From: Streptomyces asiaticus
Lineage (GTDB): Bacteria > Actinomycetota > Actinomycetes > Streptomycetales > Streptomycetaceae
Reading direction: 5' to 3'
Assembly: GCF_018138715.1 (NCBI RefSeq)
Contig: NZ_JAGSHX010000006.1
Coordinates: 9,052,001 to 9,116,000 of the forward strand
DNA: 64,000 nucleotides
Of the stretch, positions 8,906-18,026 are shown piece after piece. The translations under genes were made by a program, and so were the position numbers. The stretch's first letter is position 1. The number at the start of each line of letters is the position of its first letter. The notes below the pieces were generated by a model, which had not been told where the DNA came from, did not search any database, and was given only the letters and a program-made list of their open reading frames with translations.

Positions 8906-9934
8906 TCAGGCGGGCTCGGCCGTGGTGCCCCGGACGACGAGATGGGGGGCGACCACGGCCTCCCCCTCGGGGATCCGCTCTCCCTCCAGGCGGGCGATGG
9001 CCCGGCCGACGGCGAGTTCGGCGAGGCGGGGGATGTTCTGGCCGACGGTGGTGAGGTTGATATGGGCCAGGCGCGCCAAGTGGCTGTCGTCGAAGCCGAT
9101 GACGGAGATCTCGTCGGGGACGGGAACCCGGGCGCGGAGGAGAGTGTCCAGAACGCCGGTGGCGGAGCGGTCGTTGAAGGCGAGGACGGCGGTGGGCCGG
9201 GGAGTGGTGTCGAGGAGGGCGCGGGCGCCCGCGGCGCCGTCCTCCTCGGTGAGGCCGCCGGGCAGGACGCGGACGCGGTCGGCCAGGCCGTGGCGGCTCA
9301 TGGCGGTGCGATAGCCGCGGCGCCGGTCGGCGGCGCCGGGTGCCCTCCCGCCGTCGATATGGGCGATGTCGCGATGGCCGAGCGCCACCAGGTGGTCCAC
9401 GGCCTGCCGGGCGCCCTCGTCGTCGGCGGTCCGCACCACCTCCACACCCGGGGCGGACCCGCGCAGCCGACGGGCCACGGAGACCACCGGGAGCTGCGCG
9501 GCGAGTTCGGCCAGCCGCGCGGCCGGGGCCTGCGGCCCGAGCAGGATCAGGGCCTCGCAGCGGTCGGCGAGCAGGGTGTCGGTGGCCCGCTGCTCACCAC
9601 GCCCGGCGGCCACGGCGCTCAGCGCGATCTGGTACCCGGCGGGCTCGGCCACCGCGTAGACGCCCTCCAGCAGATCGGAGTGGAAGGGGTGCTGAAGGCC
9701 GAACTGCACCCCGAGGAGATGGGACCGGTGGCTGCGCAGCAGCCGGGCCCGGGCGTCCGGCCGGTAGCCGATCTCCTGTGCCGCCTGGAGGACCCGTTCA
9801 CGGGTCGCGGCACCGGCGCCCTTGGCATCCCGCATCACGATGGAGACCAGCGCCGTGGACACGCCCGCCCGCGCCGCCACGTCCGCGAGGGTCGGGCGCT
9901 TCCCATGGGGGACGGCCGGCGTCGGTGGCACCAC
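8906..9934 (-). CDS. LacI-family transcriptional repressor
   Basis: The N-terminal HTH is PTLADVAARAGVSTALVSIV with hinge-helix region RPDARARLLRS; a sugar-binding periplasmic-protein-like domain follows and ends VVRGTTAEPA. Tandem GTG codons at 9934 and 9931 have AGGGAG upstream and are preferred; the frame extends to GTG 10024 but adds only Pro/Arg-rich residues. It is divergent from the hydroxypyruvate isomerase gene across three palindromes with a central CG, the form LacI proteins bind. It most likely represses itself and that catabolic operon in response to a sugar or polyol. Confidence 0.9.
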   Translation of the reverse strand: MVPPTPAVPHGKRPTLADVAARAGVSTALVSIVMRDAKGAGAATRERVLQAAQEIGYRPDARARLLRSHRSHLLGVQFGLQHPFHSDLLEGVYAVAEPAGYQIALSAVAAGRGEQRATDTLLADRCEALILLGPQAPAARLAELAAQLPVVSVARRLRGSAPGVEVVRTADDEGARQAVDHLVALGHRDIAHIDGGRAPGAADRRRGYRTAMSRHGLADRVRVLPGGLTEEDGAAGARALLDTTPRPTAVLAFNDRSATGVLDTLLRARVPVPDEISVIGFDDSHLARLAHINLTTVGQNIPRLAELAVGRAIARLEGERIPEGEAVVAPHLVVRGTTAEPA

Positions 9935-10026
9935 TGGTCTCCCTGGTCGAGGTGTCGTCTCCGGGCGGGGATTCGCTTCCGGGCGCGACGATCGTAGCCC
10001 AGGGTCAGGCCGAGACGCCCCCACTT

Positions 10027-10131
10027 CTATAACGTTCTAGTGACTCCGCCGTCCACCCTTGACAGGGATGGGCGACGGCTGGCGTACTGCTGCCCGTTCC
10101 CTAGAACGTTCTAGCGACTGGAACGTTCTAG
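10027..10131. promoter_or_regulatory. Triple LacI-type operator and forward promoter
   Basis: Three copies of a 14-bp palindrome lie between the divergent genes: CTATAACGTTCTAG at 10027-10040, CTAGAACGTTCTAG (perfect) at 10101-10114 and CTGGAACGTTCTAG at 10118-10131. The latter two are 17 bp centre to centre, and the first is 74 bp upstream. A TTGACA -35 element at 10059-10064 faces right, so the paired operators sit just downstream of the start region. The far copy could serve looping or autoregulation. Confidence 0.8.
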
Positions 10132-10163
10132 TCGCATTGCCGGGTCCGGAGAGAGGGCGAGCA

Positions 10164-10952
10164 GTGGCGATGTACACATTGGCGGTCTGCGCCGAGATGG
10201 TCTTCCTGGATCTGCCGATCCAGGAGCGGGTGCGACGCATCCACGACGCCGGTTTCCAGGTCGAGATCTGGGACTGGAGCCGGCACGATCCGACCGCCCT
10301 CGAGCGGACCGGTGCGGTGTTCTCCTCCATGACCGGCTATCTCCGCGGCAGCCTGACGGACGAGGACGGGGCGGCCGAACTCCTGCGCACGGCCGAGGAG
10401 TCGGTCAAGGTGGCCGAGCGGCTCGACTGTCCCCGGCTGAATCTGCACGGCACCGGGCTGGACGGCGACGGCCTGCCGGTGGCGCCGGTGGCGGGGGAGG
10501 CCACCGGCCCGATGTGGATCGCCGCCCACCGCACCCTCACCCGCCTCGCCGAGCTGGGCGAGCGCGCCGGGGTCACCTTCACGCTGGAGAACCTCAACAC
10601 CGTCGTGGACCACCCCGGTGTGCCGTTCGCGAAGGCCGCCGACACCCTGGCCCTGGTTAAGGCCGTGAACCGGCCGGGGTTGCGGATGAACCTGGACCTG
10701 TACCACGCGCAGATCGGCGAGGGAAACCTGATCGAGCTCGTTCGGCGGGCCCACGGCCGGGGCCTGATCGGCGAGATCCAGGTGGCCGACGTACCCGGCC
10801 GCCGCGAGCCCGGAACGGGAGAGATCAACTACCCGGCCCTCGCCCGAACCCTCACCGACATCGGCTACGAGGGCACCGTCGCCATGGAGGCATGGGCCTC
10901 CGGCGACAGCGACCTCGCCCTGGAGCGCTTCCGTTCCGCCTTCACCCGCTGA
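10164..10952 (+). CDS. hyi: Hydroxypyruvate isomerase-like sugar isomerase/epimerase
   Basis: A 262-residue TIM-barrel protein. Family signatures include FTLENLNTVVDHPG (metal-ligand Glu) and GEIQVADVPGRREPGTGEIN, which closely matches hydroxypyruvate isomerases (hydroxypyruvate to tartronate semialdehyde). The wider xylose-isomerase-like family also contains tagatose epimerases and inosose-related enzymes, so the substrate is tentative. GTG 10164 fits GGAGAGAGG at 10147-10155 better than ATG 10170. The gene lies just behind the paired operators and about 100 bp ahead of a Gfo/Idh/MocA dehydrogenase, suggesting a two-gene catabolic operon. Confidence 0.8.
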   Translation: MAMYTLAVCAEMVFLDLPIQERVRRIHDAGFQVEIWDWSRHDPTALERTGAVFSSMTGYLRGSLTDEDGAAELLRTAEESVKVAERLDCPRLNLHGTGLDGDGLPVAPVAGEATGPMWIAAHRTLTRLAELGERAGVTFTLENLNTVVDHPGVPFAKAADTLALVKAVNRPGLRMNLDLYHAQIGEGNLIELVRRAHGRGLIGEIQVADVPGRREPGTGEINYPALARTLTDIGYEGTVAMEAWASGDSDLALERFRSAFTR

Positions 10953-11053
10953 GGCGCCCGCCCGCGAGGCCGGCCCTGACCGCTGAAGTGTGCCCGCGAG
11001 GCCGCCCAGCCCTCATCGCACGCCGCCACCCACCGACCCCACGGAGCATCCGC

Positions 11054-12073
11054 ATGACCACACCACACCCCCTCCCCATCGGCCTCATCGGCGCCGGACG
11101 CATGGGCTCCTTCCACGCCGAGACCCTCGCCCGCCGCCTCCCCGGCGTCCGTCTCGCCGCCATCGCCGACCCGGCCCCCGGCGCCGCGCGGGGGCTCGGC
11201 GGCCGGCTGGGCGGCGCCACGGCGTACACCGGGATAACCGAGCTGCTCGCCGACCCCGGGGTCGAGGCGGTGGTGATCGCCACCCCGGCCCGCACCCACG
11301 CCGGGCTGGTCGAGGCCGCGTCCCGGGCGGGCAAGGCCGTCTACTGCGAGAAGCCCATGGCGGTCACCCTCGAGGAGGCGGACCGCGCCATCGCCGCCGC
11401 GGCCGACGCCGGTGTCCCCCTCCAGGTGGGCTTCAACCGCCGTTATGACACCGGCTTCCACGCCGCCCACGAGAAGGTCCGCGCGGGCGCCATCGGCACC
11501 CCCCAGCTGCTGCGCTCGCTCACCCGCGACCCCAAGCTGGCCGACCCGGGCCGTATCCCGCCGTGGACGATCTTCCTGGAGACCCTCATCCACGACTTCG
11601 ACACCCTGCGGTATCTCAACCCCGGCGCCGCACCGGTCGAGGTCTTCGCGTTCGCCGACGCCCTGGTCCGCCCCAACTTCAAGGACCGCGGACTGCTCGA
11701 CACCGCCGTGGTCACCATCCGCTTCGACAACGGCGCCCTCGCCACCGCCGAGGCGAACTTCCAGGCGGTGTACGGGTACGACGTGCGCGGCGAGGTCTTC
11801 GGCTCGGCGGGGATGCTCACCATGGGCGACATCCGCCGCGGCCATCTGACCGCCTACGGCCCGGACGGCGCCGCCGCCGAATGCGTCACCTACGACCAGG
11901 ACCTCTTCCGCGAAGCCTACGTGGCCGAACTCGCCGACTTCGCCCAATGTGTGCGCACCGGCCGCGCCCCCTCCGTCGCCGGACAGGACGCCCGCGTCGC
12001 CCTGTCCGTCGCGCTCGCGGCCATCCGGTCGGTCACCACCGGCGGCCCGGTCCGCGTCGGTGACATCGCGTAG
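11054..12073 (+). CDS. Gfo/Idh/MocA-family NAD(P)-dependent oxidoreductase (inositol dehydrogenase-like)
   Basis: A 339-residue enzyme. The Rossmann motif GLIGAGRMGSFHAETLA is near the N-terminus, the family motif CEKPMAV at about 97-103, and HDFDTLRYL holds the catalytic His region. The overall pattern, with QVGFNRRYD, is close to inositol 2-dehydrogenases and scyllo-inositol dehydrogenases. With hydroxypyruvate isomerase upstream and a LacI repressor, it probably oxidises a polyol or sugar derivative in a small inducible pathway. The exact substrate is not determined. Confidence 0.87.
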   Translation: MTTPHPLPIGLIGAGRMGSFHAETLARRLPGVRLAAIADPAPGAARGLGGRLGGATAYTGITELLADPGVEAVVIATPARTHAGLVEAASRAGKAVYCEKPMAVTLEEADRAIAAAADAGVPLQVGFNRRYDTGFHAAHEKVRAGAIGTPQLLRSLTRDPKLADPGRIPPWTIFLETLIHDFDTLRYLNPGAAPVEVFAFADALVRPNFKDRGLLDTAVVTIRFDNGALATAEANFQAVYGYDVRGEVFGSAGMLTMGDIRRGHLTAYGPDGAAAECVTYDQDLFREAYVAELADFAQCVRTGRAPSVAGQDARVALSVALAAIRSVTTGGPVRVGDIA

Positions 12074-12251
12074 TGGTACCGCCCTTCGGCTCTCGGTGAC
12101 GGTGTCCGGCGACGTATGCCCGCGTATGCCCACGGCCACGTCCGGATGACGGATGCGTTTCCGGAGAGGCGTTATATTCGGGCTATATGGGACGCGGCTG
12201 GCCTGCGATCCGTACGCTATCGGGCTCTCGAGGACGATGACAGGTGACGCC

Positions 12252-14894
12252 ATGGGTGTGGATGAACAACACCCAGACAGTGCGTATACCCGGATCACTC
12301 GGTCGGCGCGGACACGGCTTCGGCTGATGGGTTCCGCGGGTGGCCAGCTGAGTGGCACCGGGCCGGTGAGGCTCGCCCTCGGCCAGGCGGTCGCCGAACT
12401 CGGCGCCCTGGGCGGCATGATCCATGTGTGTGATCCGCACCAGGGGGTGATGCGCCTGGTCGCCAGCATGGGGTTGCCGGACAACCTGGTGGCGGGGTGG
12501 GAGACCCTCACGGACGAGGCCAGCGCGGCCCCCGTGTCGTGTGTGCGCTACGGCACCCAGGTCTGGACGCCGCCACCGCCGGATGTGCCGCACCGGGCGC
12601 CCCTCTCGTCGTCCGGCCGCTCCTCCCACGGGGACTTCCCTCCCGGCGCCGGCTCGCTTCCGCCCGGGAGCGGGGTGGCGTCGGTGCCCGTGATCACGGC
12701 TGACGGGGAGCCGGTGGGCGCGCTGTCCGCCCTGGTGGAGGATCCGGATGAGCTCGAGGACGCGCAATGTGAGTTCCTGCGGATGGTCGCCGACTGGGTC
12801 GCCGTGTATCTGCGGCCCGCCCGCCCCGCCGCCACGGACGTCGAGCATGAGCGGCACCCCCTCGGCGGCGACGCCGTCGGCAGTGCCGTATGGCGGATGA
12901 ACGACGGCCTGCTCGCCCTCGACAACCAGGCACGGCTGACCTTCGCCAACCCCGCGGCCCTGAAGTTGCTGGGTTCTTCCGCCCAGGAGGCGCTGGGGAC
13001 GGTGCTGTGGGACCACCCGGTGGTCCGGGACACCGGGATGGCCGCCTGCCACGGGCGGGCCGTGACCACTCGCGCACCGGCCGGATTCGACACCCGGTGG
13101 CCCGGCAGACCGGGCTGGTACCACGCGCGCTTCGACCCCGCCCCCGACGGACTGGTCATCCACATCGCGGACATCACCGAACGCCGGATGGAGGAGGCCG
13201 AGCAGTCCGCGGCCCAGCGCACCGCGGCCGAGCGGGTCATGCGCATGGGCGAGCTGACCTCGGCGCTAGCCGAGGCGCTGACCGTCCAGGACGTGGTGAA
13301 GGCGGTCGCCGACCGCATGCTTCCGCCGTTCGGCGGCACCGGTCTGATCTGCCAGCTGATCGAGAACGGGCGGATGCGGATCGTCGGTTCGGCCGGGTAC
13401 CCGGAGGAGTTCCTCGAGTTCATCCAGAAGCTGATGGTCTCGGAGATGTCCGCCATCGTCCAGGTGCTCAGCTCCCGCTCCCCGACCTTCCTGTCCACCC
13501 CGCGGCAGTACGCCGAACAGCATCCGGACGCCGCCGGGTACCTCCACCGCAGCGGGATGAAGGCGTGGGCGTTCCTCCCCCTCATCGCCTCCGACCAGCA
13601 GATCGGCTACTGCGTGGTGGGCTTCTCGCGGCCGCGCCACTTCTCCGAGGAGGACCGTTCCCTGCTCATCGCCCTGAGCGGACTGGTCGCCCAGGCGCTG
13701 GAGCGGGCCCGGCTGTACGACGCCGAGCACACCCGCGCCCAGGAGCTCCAGCGCGGACTGCTGCCCCGTACGCTGCCCACCGTATCGGCCGTCACCGCCG
13801 AGGCGCGCTATCTGCCCGCCAGCGAGGGCGTGCAGGTCGGCGGCGACTGGTACGACCTCATCCCGCTGTCGGGGGAGCGGGTAGCCCTCGTCATCGGCGA
13901 TGTGATGGGCCACGGACTGTCCGAGGCCGCGACGATGGGGCGGCTGCGCACGGCCGTGCACACCCTCGCCGATCTCGAACTGCCGCCCGATGAGCTGCTC
14001 ACCCACCTCAACGATCTGGTCGGCGACCTCGGCGATGACTTCTACGCCACCTGTCTGTACACGGTCTACGACCCGGTCACCAATCGCTGTGCGTTCGCGA
14101 GCGCGGGGCACCCACCGCTCGCCATCGTCCACCCCGACGGCACGGCCCACTTCCCGCATGTCGATGCCGACCCACCGCTCGGCGCCGCCAGCCCGCCCTT
14201 CGAGACCCATGAGGTCCAGGTGCCCGAGGGCAGCCATCTGGTGCTCTACACCGACGGCCTGGTCGAGTCGTCGGCGGTCGACATCGACGAGGGCATGGCC
14301 CGTCTCGCCCAGGCCCTCACCAGGGCCGCCGCACCCGCTGCCGATCCGTCCGGGGCCGCGTGCGCGCCCGCCTCCGCCCCCACCACGCTGCACGACCCCG
14401 GCCGCCTGTGCGACGCCGTCATCAGCACGCTGGTGCCGGAGCAGGCCGCGACCCACGACGACGCCGCGCTGCTGATCGCCCGGACGCGGTCGATGGCTCC
14501 GGACCGGGTGGTGTCCTGGGCGCTCCCGGACGGCCCCATCGCCGCGGCCGAGGCCCGCCACCATGTCACCGAGCAGCTCTCCGCGTGGCATCTGGACGAG
14601 CTGACGATGACGACGGAGCTGCTGGTCAGCGAGCTGGTCGGCAATGTGGTCCGGCATGCCAAGGGCCCTCCGCGGCTGCGCCTGCTCTATGGCCGGACGC
14701 TGATCTGCGAGGTCTCCGACGCCAGCCTCACCACCCCGCGGATCCGCCGCGCCGCCGAGACCGATGAGGGCGGGCGCGGGCTGCAACTGGTCGCCGCGCT
14801 GTCCGATCGATGGGGCACGCGGTTCTCGGGGACGGGCAAGTGCATCTGGACGGAGCAGGCGCTGCCCTCGCCCGCCCACCCGGCCGCCGCCTGA
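12252..14894 (+). CDS. PP2C (SpoIIE-type) phosphatase with GAF, PAS and anti-sigma kinase-like domains
   Basis: About 880 residues. In order: an N-terminal GAF-like domain, a PAS domain (LLALDNQARLTFANPAALKL), a second GAF domain, a SpoIIE/RsbU PP2C phosphatase domain (VGGDWYDLIPL, VIGDVMGHGLSEA, LVLYTDGLVE) and a C-terminal RsbW-like HATPase domain (ELLVSELVGNVVRHAKG). No membrane helix is seen. In streptomycetes such proteins regulate sigma factors by acting on anti-anti-sigma proteins; the fused kinase-like domain may give both activities in one chain. ATG 12252 follows AGGTGA; ATG 12237 is an alternative. It stands alone, with no sigma factor gene beside it. Confidence 0.88.
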   Translation: MGVDEQHPDSAYTRITRSARTRLRLMGSAGGQLSGTGPVRLALGQAVAELGALGGMIHVCDPHQGVMRLVASMGLPDNLVAGWETLTDEASAAPVSCVRYGTQVWTPPPPDVPHRAPLSSSGRSSHGDFPPGAGSLPPGSGVASVPVITADGEPVGALSALVEDPDELEDAQCEFLRMVADWVAVYLRPARPAATDVEHERHPLGGDAVGSAVWRMNDGLLALDNQARLTFANPAALKLLGSSAQEALGTVLWDHPVVRDTGMAACHGRAVTTRAPAGFDTRWPGRPGWYHARFDPAPDGLVIHIADITERRMEEAEQSAAQRTAAERVMRMGELTSALAEALTVQDVVKAVADRMLPPFGGTGLICQLIENGRMRIVGSAGYPEEFLEFIQKLMVSEMSAIVQVLSSRSPTFLSTPRQYAEQHPDAAGYLHRSGMKAWAFLPLIASDQQIGYCVVGFSRPRHFSEEDRSLLIALSGLVAQALERARLYDAEHTRAQELQRGLLPRTLPTVSAVTAEARYLPASEGVQVGGDWYDLIPLSGERVALVIGDVMGHGLSEAATMGRLRTAVHTLADLELPPDELLTHLNDLVGDLGDDFYATCLYTVYDPVTNRCAFASAGHPPLAIVHPDGTAHFPHVDADPPLGAASPPFETHEVQVPEGSHLVLYTDGLVESSAVDIDEGMARLAQALTRAAAPAADPSGAACAPASAPTTLHDPGRLCDAVISTLVPEQAATHDDAALLIARTRSMAPDRVVSWALPDGPIAAAEARHHVTEQLSAWHLDELTMTTELLVSELVGNVVRHAKGPPRLRLLYGRTLICEVSDASLTTPRIRRAAETDEGGRGLQLVAALSDRWGTRFSGTGKCIWTEQALPSPAHPAAA

Positions 14895-14910
14895 GGGGCC
14901 GGGGCCCGCC

Positions 14911-14948
14911 GCGCCCTGCGTGGACGGCCCCGCGCCCTGCGTGGACGG
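14911..14948. repeat. 17-bp direct repeat, period 21
   Basis: GCGCCCTGCGTGGACGG occurs at 14911-14927 and again, exactly, at 14932-14948, in the short gap between the phosphatase and the LacI gene. It could affect transcript structure, but it looks like a recent slippage duplication. Confidence 0.6.
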
Positions 14949-15004
14949 GGCCCGCGATGTGCCCGGCGGTGCGGCCCGCCACCGGCACGCTCTAGGATCG
15001 GTCG

Positions 15005-16102
15005 GTGACCGCCGTGAAACAGCAGACCACCAGGGACCAAGCGGCACCGGGGCGGAAGCGCTCGGACGGTGCCGGCCGGAGCGCCACCGTCAAGGACGTG
15101 GCGACGCTCGCCGGGGTCTCCCCGAAGACCGTGTCGAATGTGATCAACGGCTTTGTGCATGTGTCCCCGGCGACCCGGGAGCGGGTCCAGCAGGCCATCC
15201 GGGAGCTCGGCTACCGGCCCAACCGGGTGGCCCGCAATCTCCGCCGCGGCAGCACCGGCATGATCGGGCTGGTCCTGCCCGAGCTGGACGTCCCGTACTT
15301 CGCCGAGCTGGGGCGCCATTTCCTCACCACGGCCGAGGAACACGGCCGCACCCTGCTGATCGAGCAGACCCTCGGCGACCGCGAGCGGGAGGCGGCGGTG
15401 ATCCACGGCCTCGGCGACCAGGTCGTGGACGGCATGGTGGTGAGCCCGCTCGCCCTGCACGGCAGCGCGCTGGCGAACCACCTCGGCACCGTGCCGCTGG
15501 TGCTCATCGGCGAACGTCCCAGCGGCGGCCTCGCCGACCATGTGGTGATCGACAACGTGGCCGCCGCCAAGGAGGCCGTGGCCCATCTGGCGGCCGGCGG
15601 CCGCCGCCGGATCGCCGCCATCGGCCTCCAGCCCGAGCCGTACATCGGCACACCGCTGCTGCGCAGGACCGGCTACCGCCAGGCCCTGGAGGAGGCCGGG
15701 CTGCCGCTGGACCCCCTCCTGGAGCGCGAGACGCCCCGCTACCACCTGGCCGAGGGCGCCCGGGCGATGGCGGCGCTGCTGGACGGGGCCGAACCCCCGG
15801 ACGCGGTGTTCTGCTTCAACGACGCACTCGCCCTCGGCGCGCTGCGGACCCTCTACGAGCGCGGACTGCGGGTGCCGGACGACATGGCCGTGATGGGCTT
15901 CGACGACATCGAGGCCGCGCGCTACAGCACACCGAGCCTGAGCAGCGTGGCACCGGACAAGAGCGCCATCGCCCGGCACGCCGTCGATCTGCTGCTGGAG
16001 CGGATCGGGACACCGGACCGTCCGGCCCAGGAGGTCGTCGTCGGCCACACCCTCCACACCCGCGAGTCCACCGAGGGCGGTATCGCCACTACCGCTCACT
16101 GA
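15005..16102 (+). CDS. LacI-family regulator, probable repressor of the GH2/sugar ABC genes
   Basis: A 365-residue LacI protein starting at GTG 15005. The HTH is ATVKDVATLAGVSPKTVSNV, the hinge is YRPNRVARNLRRG, and the effector domain (FCFNDALALGALRTLYERG, VMGFDDIEAARY) is complete. It converges with, and overlaps by 7 nt, the last gene of the sugar ABC-GH2 group. A CG-centred palindrome upstream of the GH2 gene is a plausible target, which makes it the local regulator by inference. It may also regulate itself, although no similar palindrome is seen upstream of it. Confidence 0.9.
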   Translation: MTAVKQQTTRDQAAPGRKRSDGAGRSATVKDVATLAGVSPKTVSNVINGFVHVSPATRERVQQAIRELGYRPNRVARNLRRGSTGMIGLVLPELDVPYFAELGRHFLTTAEEHGRTLLIEQTLGDREREAAVIHGLGDQVVDGMVVSPLALHGSALANHLGTVPLVLIGERPSGGLADHVVIDNVAAAKEAVAHLAAGGRRRIAAIGLQPEPYIGTPLLRRTGYRQALEEAGLPLDPLLERETPRYHLAEGARAMAALLDGAEPPDAVFCFNDALALGALRTLYERGLRVPDDMAVMGFDDIEAARYSTPSLSSVAPDKSAIARHAVDLLLERIGTPDRPAQEVVVGHTLHTRESTEGGIATTAH

Positions 16103-17034
16103 CCTCCCAGACCCGTGGTGGCCACCGACTTCACGATCTGACGCTGGAACAGCATGAAGACGATGAGCAGCGGGACGGAGCCCAGGATGGAGGCGGCCGA
16201 CTCCTGGGCGTTGCGGAGCCCGGTGGAGTCCTTCACGGTCGACAGCCCCACCGGCAGCGTCATCAGCTGGGGATCGCTCGTGCTGATGAACGGCCAGAGG
16301 AAGTTGTTCCAGGTGTTGATGAAGACAAAGATGGCCACGGCCGCGAGGATCGGCCGGGACAGCGGCAGCACCACACTCCAGAACACCCGGAAGCTGCCTG
16401 CCCCGTCGATCCGGGCGGCCTCCTCCAGCTCACGCGGAATGCCGTCGAAGAACTTCTTCAGGATGAACACCATCGCGGGCGCCACCACCTGCGGCAGGAT
16501 CACCGCCGCATAGGTGTCGACGAGGTTCAGCGCGAGCATCTGCCGGAACAGCGGCACGATCAGGATCTGCGGCGGCACCATGATCGAGGCGACGGTGACG
16601 GCGAAGAGCACCCGGCGGCCCCGGAAGAGCGTGCGGGAGAAGGCGTACGCCGCCATCGCCGAGATGGCCACGGTGATGGCCGTGACGCACACGGCGATCA
16701 CCACGCTGTTCACCGCCCACACCGGGAGATTGCCCTGGCCGAAGATGGTCCGGTAGGCGTCGAGGGTGAAGCCCGCCTTGGGGATCCAGTCGGCGCCCGA
16801 CGCGCTCGCGTCGACCTCCGTCTTGAACGAGGTGTCCACCCCCCAGCCGAACGGCACCAGCCAGACCACCGTCATCAGCGCCAGCGCCAGCAGCGTCAGC
16901 ACACGGGGGAGGGGGCCGGTCCCGAGCGAGGGGTGCCAGACACGGCCGCTGTAGCGGCGCCGCCTGACCACCTCCCGGGGCATGGTCGACCGGGGCTTTC
17001 CGGGGGTACGGGGGGAGAGTGTCTCGGTGGTCAT
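16096..17034 (-). CDS. Carbohydrate ABC transporter permease (MalG-type)
   Basis: A 312-residue inner-membrane subunit with six predicted helices and the EAA loop ELEEAARIDGAGSFRVFWSVVLP, the contact for the ATPase. ATG 17032-17034 (MTTETLSPRT) was chosen over a longer low-complexity extension. It is the last gene of the GH2-binding protein-permease-permease group. No ATPase gene is nearby; streptomycete CUT1 importers commonly share a single MsiK-type ATPase encoded elsewhere. Confidence 0.92.
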   Translation of the reverse strand: MTTETLSPRTPGKPRSTMPREVVRRRRYSGRVWHPSLGTGPLPRVLTLLALALMTVVWLVPFGWGVDTSFKTEVDASASGADWIPKAGFTLDAYRTIFGQGNLPVWAVNSVVIAVCVTAITVAISAMAAYAFSRTLFRGRRVLFAVTVASIMVPPQILIVPLFRQMLALNLVDTYAAVILPQVVAPAMVFILKKFFDGIPRELEEAARIDGAGSFRVFWSVVLPLSRPILAAVAIFVFINTWNNFLWPFISTSDPQLMTLPVGLSTVKDSTGLRNAQESAASILGSVPLLIVFMLFQRQIVKSVATTGLGGQ

Positions 17035-17041
17035 GGCGCGA

Positions 17042-17992
17042 TCAGTCCTCCCTGCGCGAGAAGATCTTGAGCTGGGCGATCGAGAGGATGATGATGAGCC
17101 CGAAGAACACATACGACACCGCCGAGGCGTAGCCGAGCCGGTAGTTGGTGAAGCCGGTGTCGTAGATGTACTCCAGGATCGGCCGGGTGGCCCCGTTCGG
17201 GCCGCCCTTGGTCAGCAGATAGATCTGGTCGAACACCTTCAGCGACGCCATCACCTGCAACACCGCGATCAGCCCGGTGGTCCGGCGCAGCTGCGGCAGG
17301 GTGACCGACCACAGCCGGCGCCACGCCCCGGCGCCGTCCAGCGCGGCCGCCTCGTAGAGGTGGTCGGGGATCGCCTGGAGCGCGGCCAGGTAGAGCAGGA
17401 AGTTGAATCCCACGGTCCACCACAGGGTCACCAGCGCGATGGACCACATCGCGTACTTCTCGTCCGTCAGCCAGGCGATGCCGTCGATCCCGAAGATCTT
17501 CAGCAGGCCGTTGAGCATCCCCCGGTCCGGCTGGAACAGCATGCTCCAGATCTGGTAGACCACCGCGACCGGCAGCAGATGCGAGGCGAAGAAGGCCAGC
17601 CGCCACAGCCACTGCCCCGGCATCCCCGTGTACACCAGCAGGGCCATCACCAGGGCGACGAGCACGAGGGGGACGGTGGTCAGGACGGTGAACCAGACCG
17701 TGTTGCCGAGGGTCTGCCACACCTGGCTGTCGCCGAACGCCTCGGCGTAGTTGTCCAGACCGACGAGGGTGCCGTCACCGTGTCCGGTCAGGCTGGCGTT
17801 GGTGAAGCTCATCCACAGGCCGATGCCGATCGGCACGATGAGGAAGAGCGTGAAGAACACCAGGAAGGGGGTGGCGAAGAGCCACCCGGCACCGCCCGAC
17901 CGAGTCCGGTCCGTGGCGGCGGCCCGCCGGAATCCGGCGCGCCGGGAGGATCCGGCCGCGGCCCGCCGGGCGGGCGTGGAGACGGAAGCCAT
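17042..17992 (-). CDS. Carbohydrate ABC transporter permease (MalF-type)
   Basis: A 316-residue membrane protein with six helices after an Arg/Ala-rich cytoplasmic N-terminus. The EAA loop is YEAAALDGAGAWRRLWSVTLP. It lies 7 nt upstream of the MalG-type gene and 34 nt downstream of the binding-protein gene, all on the minus strand, so the three form one importer of the CUT1 class. The likely substrate is an oligosaccharide released by the neighbouring GH2 or GH43 enzymes. Confidence 0.92.
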   Translation of the reverse strand: MASVSTPARRAAAGSSRRAGFRRAAATDRTRSGGAGWLFATPFLVFFTLFLIVPIGIGLWMSFTNASLTGHGDGTLVGLDNYAEAFGDSQVWQTLGNTVWFTVLTTVPLVLVALVMALLVYTGMPGQWLWRLAFFASHLLPVAVVYQIWSMLFQPDRGMLNGLLKIFGIDGIAWLTDEKYAMWSIALVTLWWTVGFNFLLYLAALQAIPDHLYEAAALDGAGAWRRLWSVTLPQLRRTTGLIAVLQVMASLKVFDQIYLLTKGGPNGATRPILEYIYDTGFTNYRLGYASAVSYVFFGLIIILSIAQLKIFSRRED

Positions 17993-18026
17993 GACATCGC
18001 TCCTTTCCTTTGCGACTCCGTCGCGA

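Noticed and set aside
8900..8914. Terminator hairpin between the DJ-1 and LacI genes
   Set aside because: The CCCGCC-TCA-GGCGGG stem is only 6 bp, and the loop is the LacI stop codon itself. It is too weak to call with confidence.
10674..10679. TTA codon in hydroxypyruvate isomerase
   Set aside because: The letters come from GTT AAG at 10657-10662 read across codons; in frame there is no TTA.
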